DNA from: Sandaracinus sp.
GTDB lineage: Bacteria; Myxococcota_A; Polyangia; Polyangiales; Houyiibacteriaceae
Direction: 5' to 3'
Length of the DNA stretch: 64,000 bases
Assembly (NCBI GenBank): GCA_002699025.1
Contig: PABA01000088.1
Coordinates: 1-64,000 of the forward strand
Under the pieces are notes generated by a model that saw only the letters and a list, made by a program, of their open reading frames with translations, searched no databases and was not told where the DNA came from. Each line of letters begins with the position of its first letter. The stretch's first letter is position 1. Positions 48,168-56,950 of this stretch are shown here, piece by piece. The position numbers were made by a program, and so were the translations under genes.

Positions 48168-50519
48168 TTGCGCCTCCTCCTCGCCAGCCTCGCCGCCCTG
48201 CTGCTCACCGCCCCCGCGGCGGGGCAGGCGCCCGTGCGCGACGCGGGGGGCGGCGAGGAAGAGCAGGGCCGAGCGCCGTGCCAGCCAGCGCGAGGCCGCG
48301 GCGCGCGAGGCGGTGACGCGCGAGGCGGTGGCGCGCGAGGCGGTGACGCGCGAGGCGGTGACGCGCGAGGTGGTGACGCGCGAGGCGGTGACGCGCACGA
48401 ATTTGGCGCGCAGGGTGACCCCTGCGCCGAGGCCGGAGACCATCGTCGGCGGGCCCGCGCGTCCGGCGCGGTCCCCGCGCGGGTGGAGAGCGACGCGACG
48501 ACGGATCCGCTCGAGGCGAGCGAGGGCACGCCGGAGACCGCCGAGCGGCGCGAGCCCCCGCCCGACGATGGCGCCGTGGCCACGGAGGGCGGCGCGGACG
48601 CGGAGCCGAGCTTCGGTGCCACGGCCCAGATCGAGGCGCCCCTCGCCGCGACGAACGACCTCGACGCGACCGCCGCGGGCACGGAGGTCTCCGCCCGCGA
48701 CCGCAGCGCCGCCGACGGCACGGTCCAGGAGCTCCTCTTCGAGATCCCCGGCACCCACGTCGTCCAGACCGGCGCCCAGGGCGCCTTCTCGAGCGTCGCC
48801 CTCCGCGGCGCCGAGCTCGGCCAGACCACCTTCCTCCTCGGCGACCTCCCCCTCAGCGGGCCCGACACGGGCGCCGTCGACCTCAGCCTCTTCCCCCTCG
48901 CCGCCTTCGAGCGCGTCGAGGTCTACCGCGGCGGCGCCCCGGCCTGGCTGCACACCAGCGCCATCGGCGGCGTCGTCCGCCTCGTCCCGCGCCAGGTCAC
49001 CCGCCCCACGCTCTGGGCGACGGCCACGGGCGGCAGCTTCGGCTCCTGGCGCGCGGACGTCGGCTCCGCCCTCCGCGCCGGCCGCACGCGCCTCGTGCTC
49101 GGCGCCGGCGCCGACGGCAGCCGCGCCGACTACCCCTTCGAGTACGACAACGCCACGCGCTTCGATCCGAGCGACGACGAGACGCGCCGCCGCGCCAACG
49201 CCGACACGCTCGGCGCCCACGCCCTGGCCCACCTCGAGACCGAGCTCGCTCGCGGCCGCCTGAGCGCCGTGCTCCTCGCCACCTCGCGCCGCGGCGGCGC
49301 GCCCGGGGCCGGCGCCAGCTACGCGCTCCGCGCTCGCCGCAACGACGTGCGCCTCCAGGGTTCGCTCGCCTACGTGCACCGCTTCGAGCGCGCGCGCCTC
49401 CAGCTCGCCGCCGGCGGCGGCTTCCAGCGCCACCGCTTCACCGACCGCTACGGGGAGGTCGGCCTCGGCCGGCAGGCCACCGACGATCGCTTCGGCCACG
49501 GCTTCGCGCGCGTCGCGAGCGTCATCGCGCTGCACGAGGTGCTCGACCTGACGCTGGTCGGGAGCGCGCGCTGGGACGGCTACCGCCCGGAGAACGTGCT
49601 CGGCTTCGAGGAGAGCGACTCACAGCGGACCAGCCTCGCGGGCGGCGCGGAGCTCCGGCTCCACGGGCGCCTCGGCGGTTGGCGCTTCGAGCTCCGCCCC
49701 TCCGCGCGCCTCGTCCGCTCCCGGACCGAGACGCACGGCTACATGGGCTTCCGCGGCGAGGAGCAGCGCTTCGAGCAGGGGGTCACGCGCCCGACCTTCC
49801 GCGTCGGCGCCGCCATGAGCCCCGTCCCGGCGCTGACCTTCACCACGTCGGCCGCGAGCGGCGTGCGCCTCCCCTCCATGCTCGAGCTCTTCGGCAACCG
49901 CGGCGCGCTCCTCCCCGCGCCGGACCTCGACCCCGAGACCGGCCGCAGCCTCGACGCCGGCGCCGTGCTGCGGGGGCGCGCCGGGCCGCTCCGAGGCGCG
50001 GCCGAGCTCCGCGTCTTCCACCTCGCCCTCGACGACCTCATCCGCTATCGGCAGACCTCGCAGTACACGGCGAAGGCCGAGAACGTGCTCGAGGCGAGCG
50101 TGCGCGGGCTCGAGGCCGGGCTCCGCGGGCGCCTCGGCCCGCACCTCGGCCTCCACGGCGCGCTGACCTGGATGGACGCGCGGGCCCCCGGCGGCGCGAC
50201 GCTGAACTGGCGACCGCGGCTCCAGGCGCAGGTGCAGCCGGAGGTGCGCACGGGGCCGCTCGGGCCGCTCCGCGACCTCGTCTTCTTCGCGTCGCTCATC
50301 CACCGGAGCGCCTTCTTCCAGGACCCGGCCAACCTGGTCGAGGTCGAGGCCCGGAGCTGGCTCGGCGCCGGCGTGCGCGTCGACCTCGCCTGCGGCGTCT
50401 CCGCCCACTTCACGGCCCGCGATCTCCTCGATCAGCGCGGCCAGGACTACGTCGGCTTCCCGCTCCCGGGGCGCCGCTTCGCCTTCACGATCCGCTACCG
50501 CATGGAGCTCGCACCTTGA
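48168..50519 (+). CDS. TonB-dependent cobalamin receptor (BtuB-like)
   Basis: 783 residues from TTG 48168, the only start giving the signal peptide (RLLLASLAALLLTAPAAGQ). A 15-bp DNA repeat (48288-48392) then encodes ARGGD pentapeptides, followed by an acidic linker to about residue 150. The plug domain (about 180-290) has VQELLFEIPGTHVVQTG, FSSVALRGAELGQTTFLLGDL and VEVYRGGAPAWL. The rest is a 22-strand-type barrel ending FAFTIRYRMELAP, with the typical DLLDQRGQDYVGFPLPGR region. The riboswitch and downstream btuCDF genes point to cobalamin. The long repeat-bearing N-terminus is unusual. Confidence 0.92.
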   Translation: MRLLLASLAALLLTAPAAGQAPVRDAGGGEEEQGRAPCQPARGRGARGGDARGGGARGGDARGGDARGGDARGGDAHEFGAQGDPCAEAGDHRRRARASGAVPARVESDATTDPLEASEGTPETAERREPPPDDGAVATEGGADAEPSFGATAQIEAPLAATNDLDATAAGTEVSARDRSAADGTVQELLFEIPGTHVVQTGAQGAFSSVALRGAELGQTTFLLGDLPLSGPDTGAVDLSLFPLAAFERVEVYRGGAPAWLHTSAIGGVVRLVPRQVTRPTLWATATGGSFGSWRADVGSALRAGRTRLVLGAGADGSRADYPFEYDNATRFDPSDDETRRRANADTLGAHALAHLETELARGRLSAVLLATSRRGGAPGAGASYALRARRNDVRLQGSLAYVHRFERARLQLAAGGGFQRHRFTDRYGEVGLGRQATDDRFGHGFARVASVIALHEVLDLTLVGSARWDGYRPENVLGFEESDSQRTSLAGGAELRLHGRLGGWRFELRPSARLVRSRTETHGYMGFRGEEQRFEQGVTRPTFRVGAAMSPVPALTFTTSAASGVRLPSMLELFGNRGALLPAPDLDPETGRSLDAGAVLRGRAGPLRGAAELRVFHLALDDLIRYRQTSQYTAKAENVLEASVRGLEAGLRGRLGPHLGLHGALTWMDARAPGGATLNWRPRLQAQVQPEVRTGPLGPLRDLVFFASLIHRSAFFQDPANLVEVEARSWLGAGVRVDLACGVSAHFTARDLLDQRGQDYVGFPLPGRRFAFTIRYRMELAP
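48288..48392. repeat. 15-bp repeat in the receptor N-terminus
   Basis: Seven copies of GCGCGAGGCGGTGAC with few changes, in frame, encoding ARGGD pentapeptides. In another frame the unit reads EAVTR, close to the EAxRD of the ArsA-like protein. Confidence 0.88.
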
Positions 50520-51913
50520 TCCGCAGCACCGCTCTCTCTCTCGCGCTCGCCCTCGCGCTCGCCTGCGGCGACGACGACGGCATGAGCCTCCCCGACGCCA
50601 CCACGGACCTCGACGGGGGCGCGACCCTCGATGGGGGCGGGGAGGACGCCGGCCCGCCCGCCGATGGAGGCAGGGACGCCGGCCCGCCGCCGCTCTGCCC
50701 GACCGACACCCCGGTGCTCGACGCCGCCTCCGGGACGCCCGCCTTCGCCGTCGTCGGCAGCGACTACACGAGCACCTCCCTCGCGCTCCTCGGCGCCGAC
50801 GGAGCCGTGCTCGACGAGGGCTGGATCGACTCGGGCACGACCGACCCGGGCCTCGTCTCCACGCTCGGCGGCGACGTGGTGGTCGCCTCGAACGGCCCCG
50901 CCGGCACGATCACGATCGTCGACCGCTTCGGCGTCGACGTCCTCTCGCGCTTCTGCCTCGACGGAAGCCTCGTCGGCCAGCTCCGCGCGACCGCGGTCGA
51001 GGGGTGGGGGCCGAACCCGCGCGACTTCGAGGTCGTCGACGCGGACGAGGCCTGGGTCTCCCGCTACGAGCCGAACCCGGCCGAGGACGCGCCGACGCTC
51101 GAGCGCGGCACCGATCTCCTCGGCGTGAACCCGACCACCATGGAGCTCGACGGGGGCCGCGTGGACCTCACGGTCTTCAGCGAGACCGTCACGGGCCTCG
51201 ACGGCGAGGGGATGGAGACGGATGTCGCCGTCGCCGCCCGGCCCGACGCGATCGTGCGCCGCGGCGACTTCCTCGTCGTCGGCCTCGACCGGATCCCCGT
51301 CGACCTCTTCGGCGAGGCCCGCGGCTACGGCGACGGGCGCGCGGCCCTCGTCGACCTCGCGGACGGATCGGTGGAGCCCATCGAGCTGAGCGGCCTGGCC
51401 AACTGTGGCAGCGTGCAGGCCGTGCCCGGCAGCGAGACCGACGTCATCGTGGCCTGCAGCGGCTACAGCACCATGGGCTTCGGCGACGCCGCCGGCGAGC
51501 GGATGACCACGGGGCTGGTGCGCCTCCGCGTCTCGGCCGAGGGCGAGGTGAGCGAGGAGCAGCGCTGGGCCGCGACCGACGACGACGACTCCATCGTGGC
51601 CGTCGGCGGCCTGGTCGTGCTCGGCGAGGACGACGTGGTGGGCGTGGCGCCCGGCAACTTCGCGGACGTGAACGACCGGCTCGTCCGCACGAACATGGCG
51701 ACCGGCGTGCAGGAGGTCGTGGCCACGGCGGGCGGCTCCTTCGTGCTGGGCGGCGGCGCCACCGACGGCGCGGGGCTCCTCCTCGTGCCGGACGCGACCG
51801 ACGGCGAGGCGGCCGTGCGCGTCTTCACCGTGACCGCCGAGGCGATCACCGAGGGCACGGCCCTGCCGGTCGGCCCGACGACCCTCCCGCCGCGCTCCAT
51901 CCACCCGCTCTGA
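50516..51913 (+). CDS. Propeller-like lipoprotein of the B12 operon (BtuG-like candidate)
   Basis: 465 residues from a TTG overlapping the receptor stop (TTGA). Lipoprotein signal LSLALALALACGDDDG, then an Asp/Gly/Pro linker. The body is beta-rich with repeated blade-like phrases (FAVVGSDYTSTSLALLGADG, STLGGDVVVASNGPAGTITIVDRFG, LVDLADGSVEPIELS), consistent with a seven-bladed YncE-type propeller. In Bacteroides, BtuG is a surface propeller lipoprotein that caps BtuB and captures B12; the gene order and coupling here suggest the same role. That is an inference from context and fold impression. Confidence 0.78.
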   Translation: MIRSTALSLALALALACGDDDGMSLPDATTDLDGGATLDGGGEDAGPPADGGRDAGPPPLCPTDTPVLDAASGTPAFAVVGSDYTSTSLALLGADGAVLDEGWIDSGTTDPGLVSTLGGDVVVASNGPAGTITIVDRFGVDVLSRFCLDGSLVGQLRATAVEGWGPNPRDFEVVDADEAWVSRYEPNPAEDAPTLERGTDLLGVNPTTMELDGGRVDLTVFSETVTGLDGEGMETDVAVAARPDAIVRRGDFLVVGLDRIPVDLFGEARGYGDGRAALVDLADGSVEPIELSGLANCGSVQAVPGSETDVIVACSGYSTMGFGDAAGERMTTGLVRLRVSAEGEVSEEQRWAATDDDDSIVAVGGLVVLGEDDVVGVAPGNFADVNDRLVRTNMATGVQEVVATAGGSFVLGGGATDGAGLLLVPDATDGEAAVRVFTVTAEAITEGTALPVGPTTLPPRSIHPL

Positions 51914-52016
51914 GTCGCGTGATGGGTCGCTCCGCTCTCTCTCCGCCCCTCGTCTCCCGCCGCGTCCCCGCGCGGCCGGGGCGCGTGGGCGCGGAGAGCG
52001 GAGCACGGGGGGGGCC

Positions 52017-53036
52017 ATGAGCGACGCCTCCACCGAGCCTCGGCGGCGACGCGCCGGGGCGGTCCGCCTCTACGCGGCGCTCGTCGCGCTCGCCGCCGCG
52101 GCCGCCTTCGCCTCCCTCTCCGTCGGCGCGGCCGACCTCGGCGAGGAGGCGCTCCGCCAGACGCTCCTCTCCCTCCGCGGCGCGCGCCTCGTCGGCGCGT
52201 CCCTCGCCGGCGCGGCGCTCGCCGCCGGGGGCGTGCTCGTCCAGGGCCTCTTCCGGAACCCGCTCGCCAGCCCCTCGATCCTCGGCACCACCGCCGGCGC
52301 CGCCCTCGGCGGCCAGCTGGCGCTGCTCCTGGTCCAGGGGCTCGGCCTCGGGATCGGCTTTTCGCCCGAGATGGCGCTCCCCCTCGGCTGCCTCGCCGGC
52401 GCCGGGCTCTCCCTGCTGATCCTGCTCGTCTTCCTCCGCGCGACCGACGACCTGCTCGCGCTCCTCCTCACGGGCTTCATCCTCGGCTCGCTCTTCTTGA
52501 GCCTCGGCGGCTTCATCACGAGCCTCGCCCAGGACGACTGGCAGCTCGGCCGCGCCGTCGTCGCCTTCTCGCTCGGCGGCCTCGGCGGCGTGGGCTGGGG
52601 CCAGGTGCTCGCCGCGCTCCCGCTCTTCGCCGTCGGCCTCGTCGCGGCCTGGGGCTGGGGCCGCCCGCTCGACCTGCTCCTCGCGGGCGAGGACGAGGCG
52701 CGCACGCTCGGCGTGGACGTCCGCGTCGTCCGCACCTGGACCGCCGTCTGGGTGAGCGCCCTGGTCGCCGCGGCCGTGGCCCTCGGCGGGAACGTGGCCT
52801 TCGTCGGGCTCATCGTGCCCCACGCGCTCCGGCCCTTCGCCGGCGTGGCCCACCGGCGCCTCCTGCCGGCCGCGGCCCTCGCCGGCGCCGTCTTCGTCGC
52901 GGGCTGCGACGTGCTCGCGCGCGCCATCCCCTCGCGCGGGGAGGTGCCCCTCGGCGTCGTCACCGGCCTGGTCGGCGCGCCGATCTTCCTCTGGCTCCTG
53001 ATCCGCGCCCGGCGGGAGGAGCGCGGCGATGTCTGA
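52017..53036 (+). CDS. btuC: Cobalamin ABC transporter permease (BtuC, FecCD family)
   Basis: 339 residues with about nine to ten TM helices (AALVALAAAAAFASLSVG through PIFLWLLIRARR). The FecCD signature NVAFVGLIVPHALRPFAG is present, as is an NPLASPSILGTTAGAALGG-type stretch near the start (quoted in part), typical of BtuC/FhuB. It should form the inner-membrane channel as a homodimer with BtuD. The ATG overlap region and the 8-bp overlap with btuD show tight coupling. 103 bp separate it from the lipoprotein gene; this gap holds a purine-rich stretch but no hairpin. Confidence 0.93.
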   Translation: MSDASTEPRRRRAGAVRLYAALVALAAAAAFASLSVGAADLGEEALRQTLLSLRGARLVGASLAGAALAAGGVLVQGLFRNPLASPSILGTTAGAALGGQLALLLVQGLGLGIGFSPEMALPLGCLAGAGLSLLILLVFLRATDDLLALLLTGFILGSLFLSLGGFITSLAQDDWQLGRAVVAFSLGGLGGVGWGQVLAALPLFAVGLVAAWGWGRPLDLLLAGEDEARTLGVDVRVVRTWTAVWVSALVAAAVALGGNVAFVGLIVPHALRPFAGVAHRRLLPAAALAGAVFVAGCDVLARAIPSRGEVPLGVVTGLVGAPIFLWLLIRARREERGDV

Positions 53037-53829
53037 GCGCGTCGACGAGGCGAGGGCCCCGGCGCCGGCCGTCCGCGCCCGGGGCTTGACCGTGCGTCGG
53101 GGCGCCCGCGCCGTCCTGGAGGACGTCGAGCTCGAAGCAGCGCGCGGAGAAGTGCTCGCGCTCCTCGGGCCGAACGGCGCCGGCAAGAGCACGCTCCTCC
53201 GCGCCCTCGCGGGGCTCCTCCCCCTCGCCGAGGGCCACCTCGAGCTCGCCGGCGGCCCGCTCGCGGCCATGGCGCCGCGCGAGCGGGCCCGGGCGCTCGC
53301 CTACGTGCCCCAACGCTCTCTCCTCCGCTCCGCGCTCCTCGTCGAGGAGGTCGTCGCGCAAGGCCGCTACGCCCACGGGCGCGCCCTCGGGGGGCTCCAG
53401 GGGCGGGACGCCGAGGCGGTCGACCGCGCCCTCGCCGAGGTCGACGCGCTGGCCTTCCGCGGGCGGGCCTTCCCGCGCCTCTCGGTCGGTGAGCAGCAGC
53501 GCGTGCTCCTCGCGCGCGCCCTCGCCACCGAGGCGCCGCTCCTCCTCCTCGACGAGCCGACCGCCCCCCTCGACATCGCGCAGGCCCTCGCCACCTTCGA
53601 CCTGCTCCGGCGCCTCGCCGACGCGGGGCGCGCCGTGGTCGCCGCCGTGCACGGGCTCGACGCGGCGCGCCAATTCGCCGATCGCGCGCTCCTGCTGCAT
53701 GCGGGCCGGGTCGCCGCGAGCGGGCCGGTGGAGGAGGTCGTTGCCCCCGAGCCCGTCCGGCGCGTCTACGGCGTCGAGCTCCTCGAAGGCGCCGCGCTCG
53801 GCTTCCGCCGGGAAGGGGAGGGCGCGTGA
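53029..53829 (+). CDS. btuD: Cobalamin ABC transporter ATPase (BtuD)
   Basis: 266 residues. Walker A GPNGAGKST near 45-53, Q-loop YVPQRS, signature LSVGEQQ (the usual LSGGEQ with Val), Walker B LLLLDEPTAPLD and H-loop AAVHGLD. It is a standard iron/B12-type importer ATPase. It overlaps btuC at its start and btuF (GTGA) at its end. Confidence 0.93.
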   Translation: MSERVDEARAPAPAVRARGLTVRRGARAVLEDVELEAARGEVLALLGPNGAGKSTLLRALAGLLPLAEGHLELAGGPLAAMAPRERARALAYVPQRSLLRSALLVEEVVAQGRYAHGRALGGLQGRDAEAVDRALAEVDALAFRGRAFPRLSVGEQQRVLLARALATEAPLLLLDEPTAPLDIAQALATFDLLRRLADAGRAVVAAVHGLDAARQFADRALLLHAGRVAASGPVEEVVAPEPVRRVYGVELLEGAALGFRREGEGA

Positions 53830-54758
53830 GCCGGCTCGGCCTGCTCAACCTCGGCGCCCTCCTCGCGGCCCTCGCCGGGACCCTCGCGCTCGGCGCGCGC
53901 GGCGCGTCCTTGCGCGACGCGGCGCCCGCTCGGTCTTCCTCCGAGAGCCTCCGCGACGCCACCGGCGTGGCCGTGCCCGTCGCCCCCTACGCGCGCGTCG
54001 TCAGCGCGAGCACCGTCGCCGACCAGGTCCTGCTCGAGCTCGTCGCCCGCGAGCGCGTCGCGGCGCTCACGGCCTACGGCGCGCGCACCAGCCCGACTCC
54101 CTGGCGCTACGCGGGCCTGGAGACCATCGACGCCCTCGACGACCTCGAGGCGATCCTCGCCCTCGAGCCGGACCTCGTCGTCGTGAGCAACGTCGCGAGC
54201 TCCCGGCGCGTCGCGCGGCTCCGCGAGGCCGGCCTCCGCGTCTTCGACCTCGGCCCCATGGGCGGGCGCGCGACCTTGCTCGAGGACGTGCGCCAGCTCG
54301 CCGCGCTCCTCGCCGTCCCGGCGCGCGGGGAGGCCCTGGCCGAGCGCTTCGCCCGGCGCCTCGACGCCGTCGCGCCCCCGCCCGGTCCCGACGCGCCGCG
54401 GGCCCTCTACGTGCAGCGGCTCGGCGCCGAGATCTACGGCGGCGCCGCGGGCACGAGCTACCACGACGTCCTCGAGGCGGCCGGGCTGCGCGACGCCGCC
54501 GCCGAGGCGGGGCGCGAGGGCTGGCCGCGCTACGCCGCCGAGGAGCTGCTCGCCCTCGATCCGGACCTGCTCGTCACGCCCGCCGGCGGCGAGGAGGCCG
54601 TCTGCCGCTTCCCCGGCCTGGACGCGCTCCGGGCCTGTCGCGGGGGGCGCGTCGTCGGCGTGGACGACGCGCTCCTCGGCGATCCGGGCTTCGGCATGCT
54701 CGGCGCCGCCGAGGCGCTCGTCGACGCGCAGGCCCGGCTGGACCCGCCCGGGCGTTGA
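53826..54758 (+). CDS. btuF: Periplasmic cobalamin-binding protein (BtuF-like)
   Basis: 310 residues from a GTG overlapping btuD. The N-terminal hydrophobic segment (LLNLGALLAALAGTLALGA) lacks a lipobox, so it is a cleaved signal or membrane tether. A type III binding-protein fold follows: RVVSASTVADQVLLELV, LEPDLVVVSN, LREAGLRVFDLG, ALYVQRL and LDPDLLVTPAGG. It should hand B12 to BtuCD. Confidence 0.88.
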   Translation: MSRLGLLNLGALLAALAGTLALGARGASLRDAAPARSSSESLRDATGVAVPVAPYARVVSASTVADQVLLELVARERVAALTAYGARTSPTPWRYAGLETIDALDDLEAILALEPDLVVVSNVASSRRVARLREAGLRVFDLGPMGGRATLLEDVRQLAALLAVPARGEALAERFARRLDAVAPPPGPDAPRALYVQRLGAEIYGGAAGTSYHDVLEAAGLRDAAAEAGREGWPRYAAEELLALDPDLLVTPAGGEEAVCRFPGLDALRACRGGRVVGVDDALLGDPGFGMLGAAEALVDAQARLDPPGR

Positions 54759-54809
54759 GCCTCGCGCGGGCGTCCATCGACAGCGGGATGGGTGCTTCCG
54801 GCAGGCGAC

Positions 54810-54842
54810 GCGAAGGGGGCCGCTGGAGCCGCCCCGCTTCGC
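54810..54842 (+). terminator. Hairpin between the B12 operon and kinase gene
   Basis: GCGAAG plus GGGGC pair with GCCCC and CTTCGC around a 10-base loop, with one bulged G. It sits 52 bp after btuF and 20 bp before the kinase start, so it may end the B12 transcript or shape the kinase leader. No T-run. Confidence 0.4.
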
Positions 54843-54862
54843 GCACTATCGTGGGCCCCCTC

Positions 54863-56950
54863 ATGCTCGAGGATCGCTACCGCCGCGACACCCGGCTGGG
54901 CGCCGACGCCTCCGGCACGCTCTACGCGGGCTGGGACCAGCGCCTCGATCGGCCGGTCACGGTGAAGGTCCTCACGGGTCTCGAGCGCGGGGGGCGGCGG
55001 CGCCGCCGCTTCGAGCGGGAGGCGCGCATCCTCGGCTCGCTGCGCGCTCCGGCGTTGGTGCCGCTCTACGACGTCGACGTGAGCGCAGACCCGCCGTACA
55101 TGATCTTCGGGCCGATCCCCGAGCTCAGCCTCGAGCAGCACATCGAGCACCACGGTCCGCTCCCTCTCGAGCTGGCCCGCGCCGTCCTCGACGCCCTCGC
55201 GGAGACGCTCGCGGCGACGCATCGGGTCGGCTTCGTCCACCGGGACCTCCACCCCGGACACGTCTTCCTCGAGCTCCCCGAAGACGGGCCGCCCGTCGTG
55301 AAGCTCCTCGGCTTCGGCCGCGTGCGCGCCATCGGCGACGCGGCGACCTTCAGCGAGTGCGACGACGTCTCGATGATCCCCGTCTACGCGGCGCCCGAGC
55401 TCTTCGTCGAGGACGAGAGCGATCCGCGCACGGACGTCTACGGCCTCGCCTGCATCGCCTACCGGGCCCTCACCGGCGAGCGCCCCATCGATCTGCGCGG
55501 CGCCTCGAGCGTGGCCGCCGCCATCATGACCCTGATGCGGGCCAAGCCGCGCCCGCCGAGCGAGCTCCGCCCCGAGCTGCCGCCGGCCGTCGACTCCGTG
55601 CTCGGCGCCGCCCTCGCGAAGACGCCGGGGGAGCGCTTCGACTCCGTCGAGGCCTTCCGCCGGGCCCTCGACGCGGCCCTCTCGGGGGCCGGGAAGCCCT
55701 CGAGCCTCCCCCCGCGCCCGGTCGTGCCCGCCGTAGGCGAGATCCTCGACGGCTCCTATCGGATCGTCGGGCGCCTCGGCAGCGGAGGGATGGGTACGGT
55801 GCTGCTCGCGAAGGACGTGCGGCTCCAGCGTCTGGTCGCGATCAAGCTGCTCCACGCCCTCTCCGCCGAGCGGCAGGAGCGCTTCCTCGGGGAGGCCCGC
55901 GCCATGGCGCGCGTGTCGCATCCGAACGTGGTCGGCGTGCACGACTTCGGCGTGCATCAGGGGACGCCCTTCGTCGTCATGGAGCACGTGCCCGGGCGCA
56001 CCGTGCAGGAGCTCCTCGACGCCAGCGCCCGGCGGGGTGGGAGCGCGCGCCTCCCGCTCGAGGACGCGCTGGCGATCCTCGACCAGGCCGCCGCGGGCAT
56101 CGCCGCCGTGCATCAGGCGGGGCTCGTGCACGGCGACGTGAAGCCCTCGAACATCCTCGTTGGCCCCGCCTTTCGCGTCTGCGTCGCCGACTTCGGGCTG
56201 GTGCACGCCGCCGACCAGTGGGTGCGCGGCACGGAGCGGGTGCCCTCGGGGACGCCGGCCTACTGCGCGCCCGAGCGCGTGGAGCACTGCGTCCGGCCCG
56301 ACCTCGCGTCCCGCGTCGACGTCTACGCGCTGGGCGTCACCGCCTTCGAGCTCCTCACCGGGCGGCTGCCCTTCGACGACCCGGACCCGAACCCCTGGCG
56401 GACCTTCGAGCTCCACGTGAAGGCCCCCGTGCCGAAGGCGAGCGAGGTGGCGCCGGAGCTCGGCGGCTGCTTCGACCCGGTGCTGGCCGCGGCGCTCGCG
56501 AAGGATCCGGCGGAGCGCACGGCGAGCGCCGAGCGGCTCCGGCTCGAGCTCTCCCGCGCGGCGCGCACCTGCCTGCGCCGCCGGGAGACCCCGCCGCGCG
56601 TGCTCGTGGCGGACGCGGACCAAGGGCACCGCGAGCTGCTCTCGCTCGAGATCGAGGAGCTCCAGCCGGACGCGGAGATCGAGGTCGTGGACGGCGCCGC
56701 GGCTTTGCTCGAGGCGCTCGAGCGCGCGCCGGTGGACGCGGTCGTGCTGGACCTGGAGCTCGCCGGCCTCTCGACGCTGGCGGCCATCCGGGCGCGCTCG
56801 GCGACGCCGCCGCCGATCCTCGGCTTCGCGGCCGACCCCGGCGCGTCGGATCACGCGGAGCTCTCGGCGCTCGGCGTGCGGGCGGTGCTCGAGAAGCCGG
56901 CGGACCGGAACCTCCTCGCGCTCAACCTCAAGCGCGTGCTGCGGCGCTGA
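54863..56950 (+). CDS. Tandem pseudokinase-Ser/Thr kinase-receiver fusion
   Basis: 695 residues, no TM. Domain 1 (about 5-275) has a kinase fold with VTVKVL Lys and HRDLHPGH at 126, but Asn of the catalytic loop is His and the DFG Asp is Gly150 (LLGFG). It is likely inactive. Domain 2 (about 296-565) is a good kinase: GSGGMGTV, VAIKLL, HGDVKPSN at 423 (HGD instead of HRD), ADFG at 442-445, APERV. Domain 3 (about 578-695) is a two-component receiver with phospho-acceptor Asp630 (VVLDLEL) and Lys678 (LEKP). So a histidine kinase could tune the Ser/Thr kinase through the receiver. The frame is open upstream; an alternative GTG lies 12 bp earlier. Confidence 0.9.
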   Translation: MLEDRYRRDTRLGADASGTLYAGWDQRLDRPVTVKVLTGLERGGRRRRRFEREARILGSLRAPALVPLYDVDVSADPPYMIFGPIPELSLEQHIEHHGPLPLELARAVLDALAETLAATHRVGFVHRDLHPGHVFLELPEDGPPVVKLLGFGRVRAIGDAATFSECDDVSMIPVYAAPELFVEDESDPRTDVYGLACIAYRALTGERPIDLRGASSVAAAIMTLMRAKPRPPSELRPELPPAVDSVLGAALAKTPGERFDSVEAFRRALDAALSGAGKPSSLPPRPVVPAVGEILDGSYRIVGRLGSGGMGTVLLAKDVRLQRLVAIKLLHALSAERQERFLGEARAMARVSHPNVVGVHDFGVHQGTPFVVMEHVPGRTVQELLDASARRGGSARLPLEDALAILDQAAAGIAAVHQAGLVHGDVKPSNILVGPAFRVCVADFGLVHAADQWVRGTERVPSGTPAYCAPERVEHCVRPDLASRVDVYALGVTAFELLTGRLPFDDPDPNPWRTFELHVKAPVPKASEVAPELGGCFDPVLAAALAKDPAERTASAERLRLELSRAARTCLRRRETPPRVLVADADQGHRELLSLEIEELQPDAEIEVVDGAAALLEALERAPVDAVVLDLELAGLSTLAAIRARSATPPPILGFAADPGASDHAELSALGVRAVLEKPADRNLLALNLKRVLRR

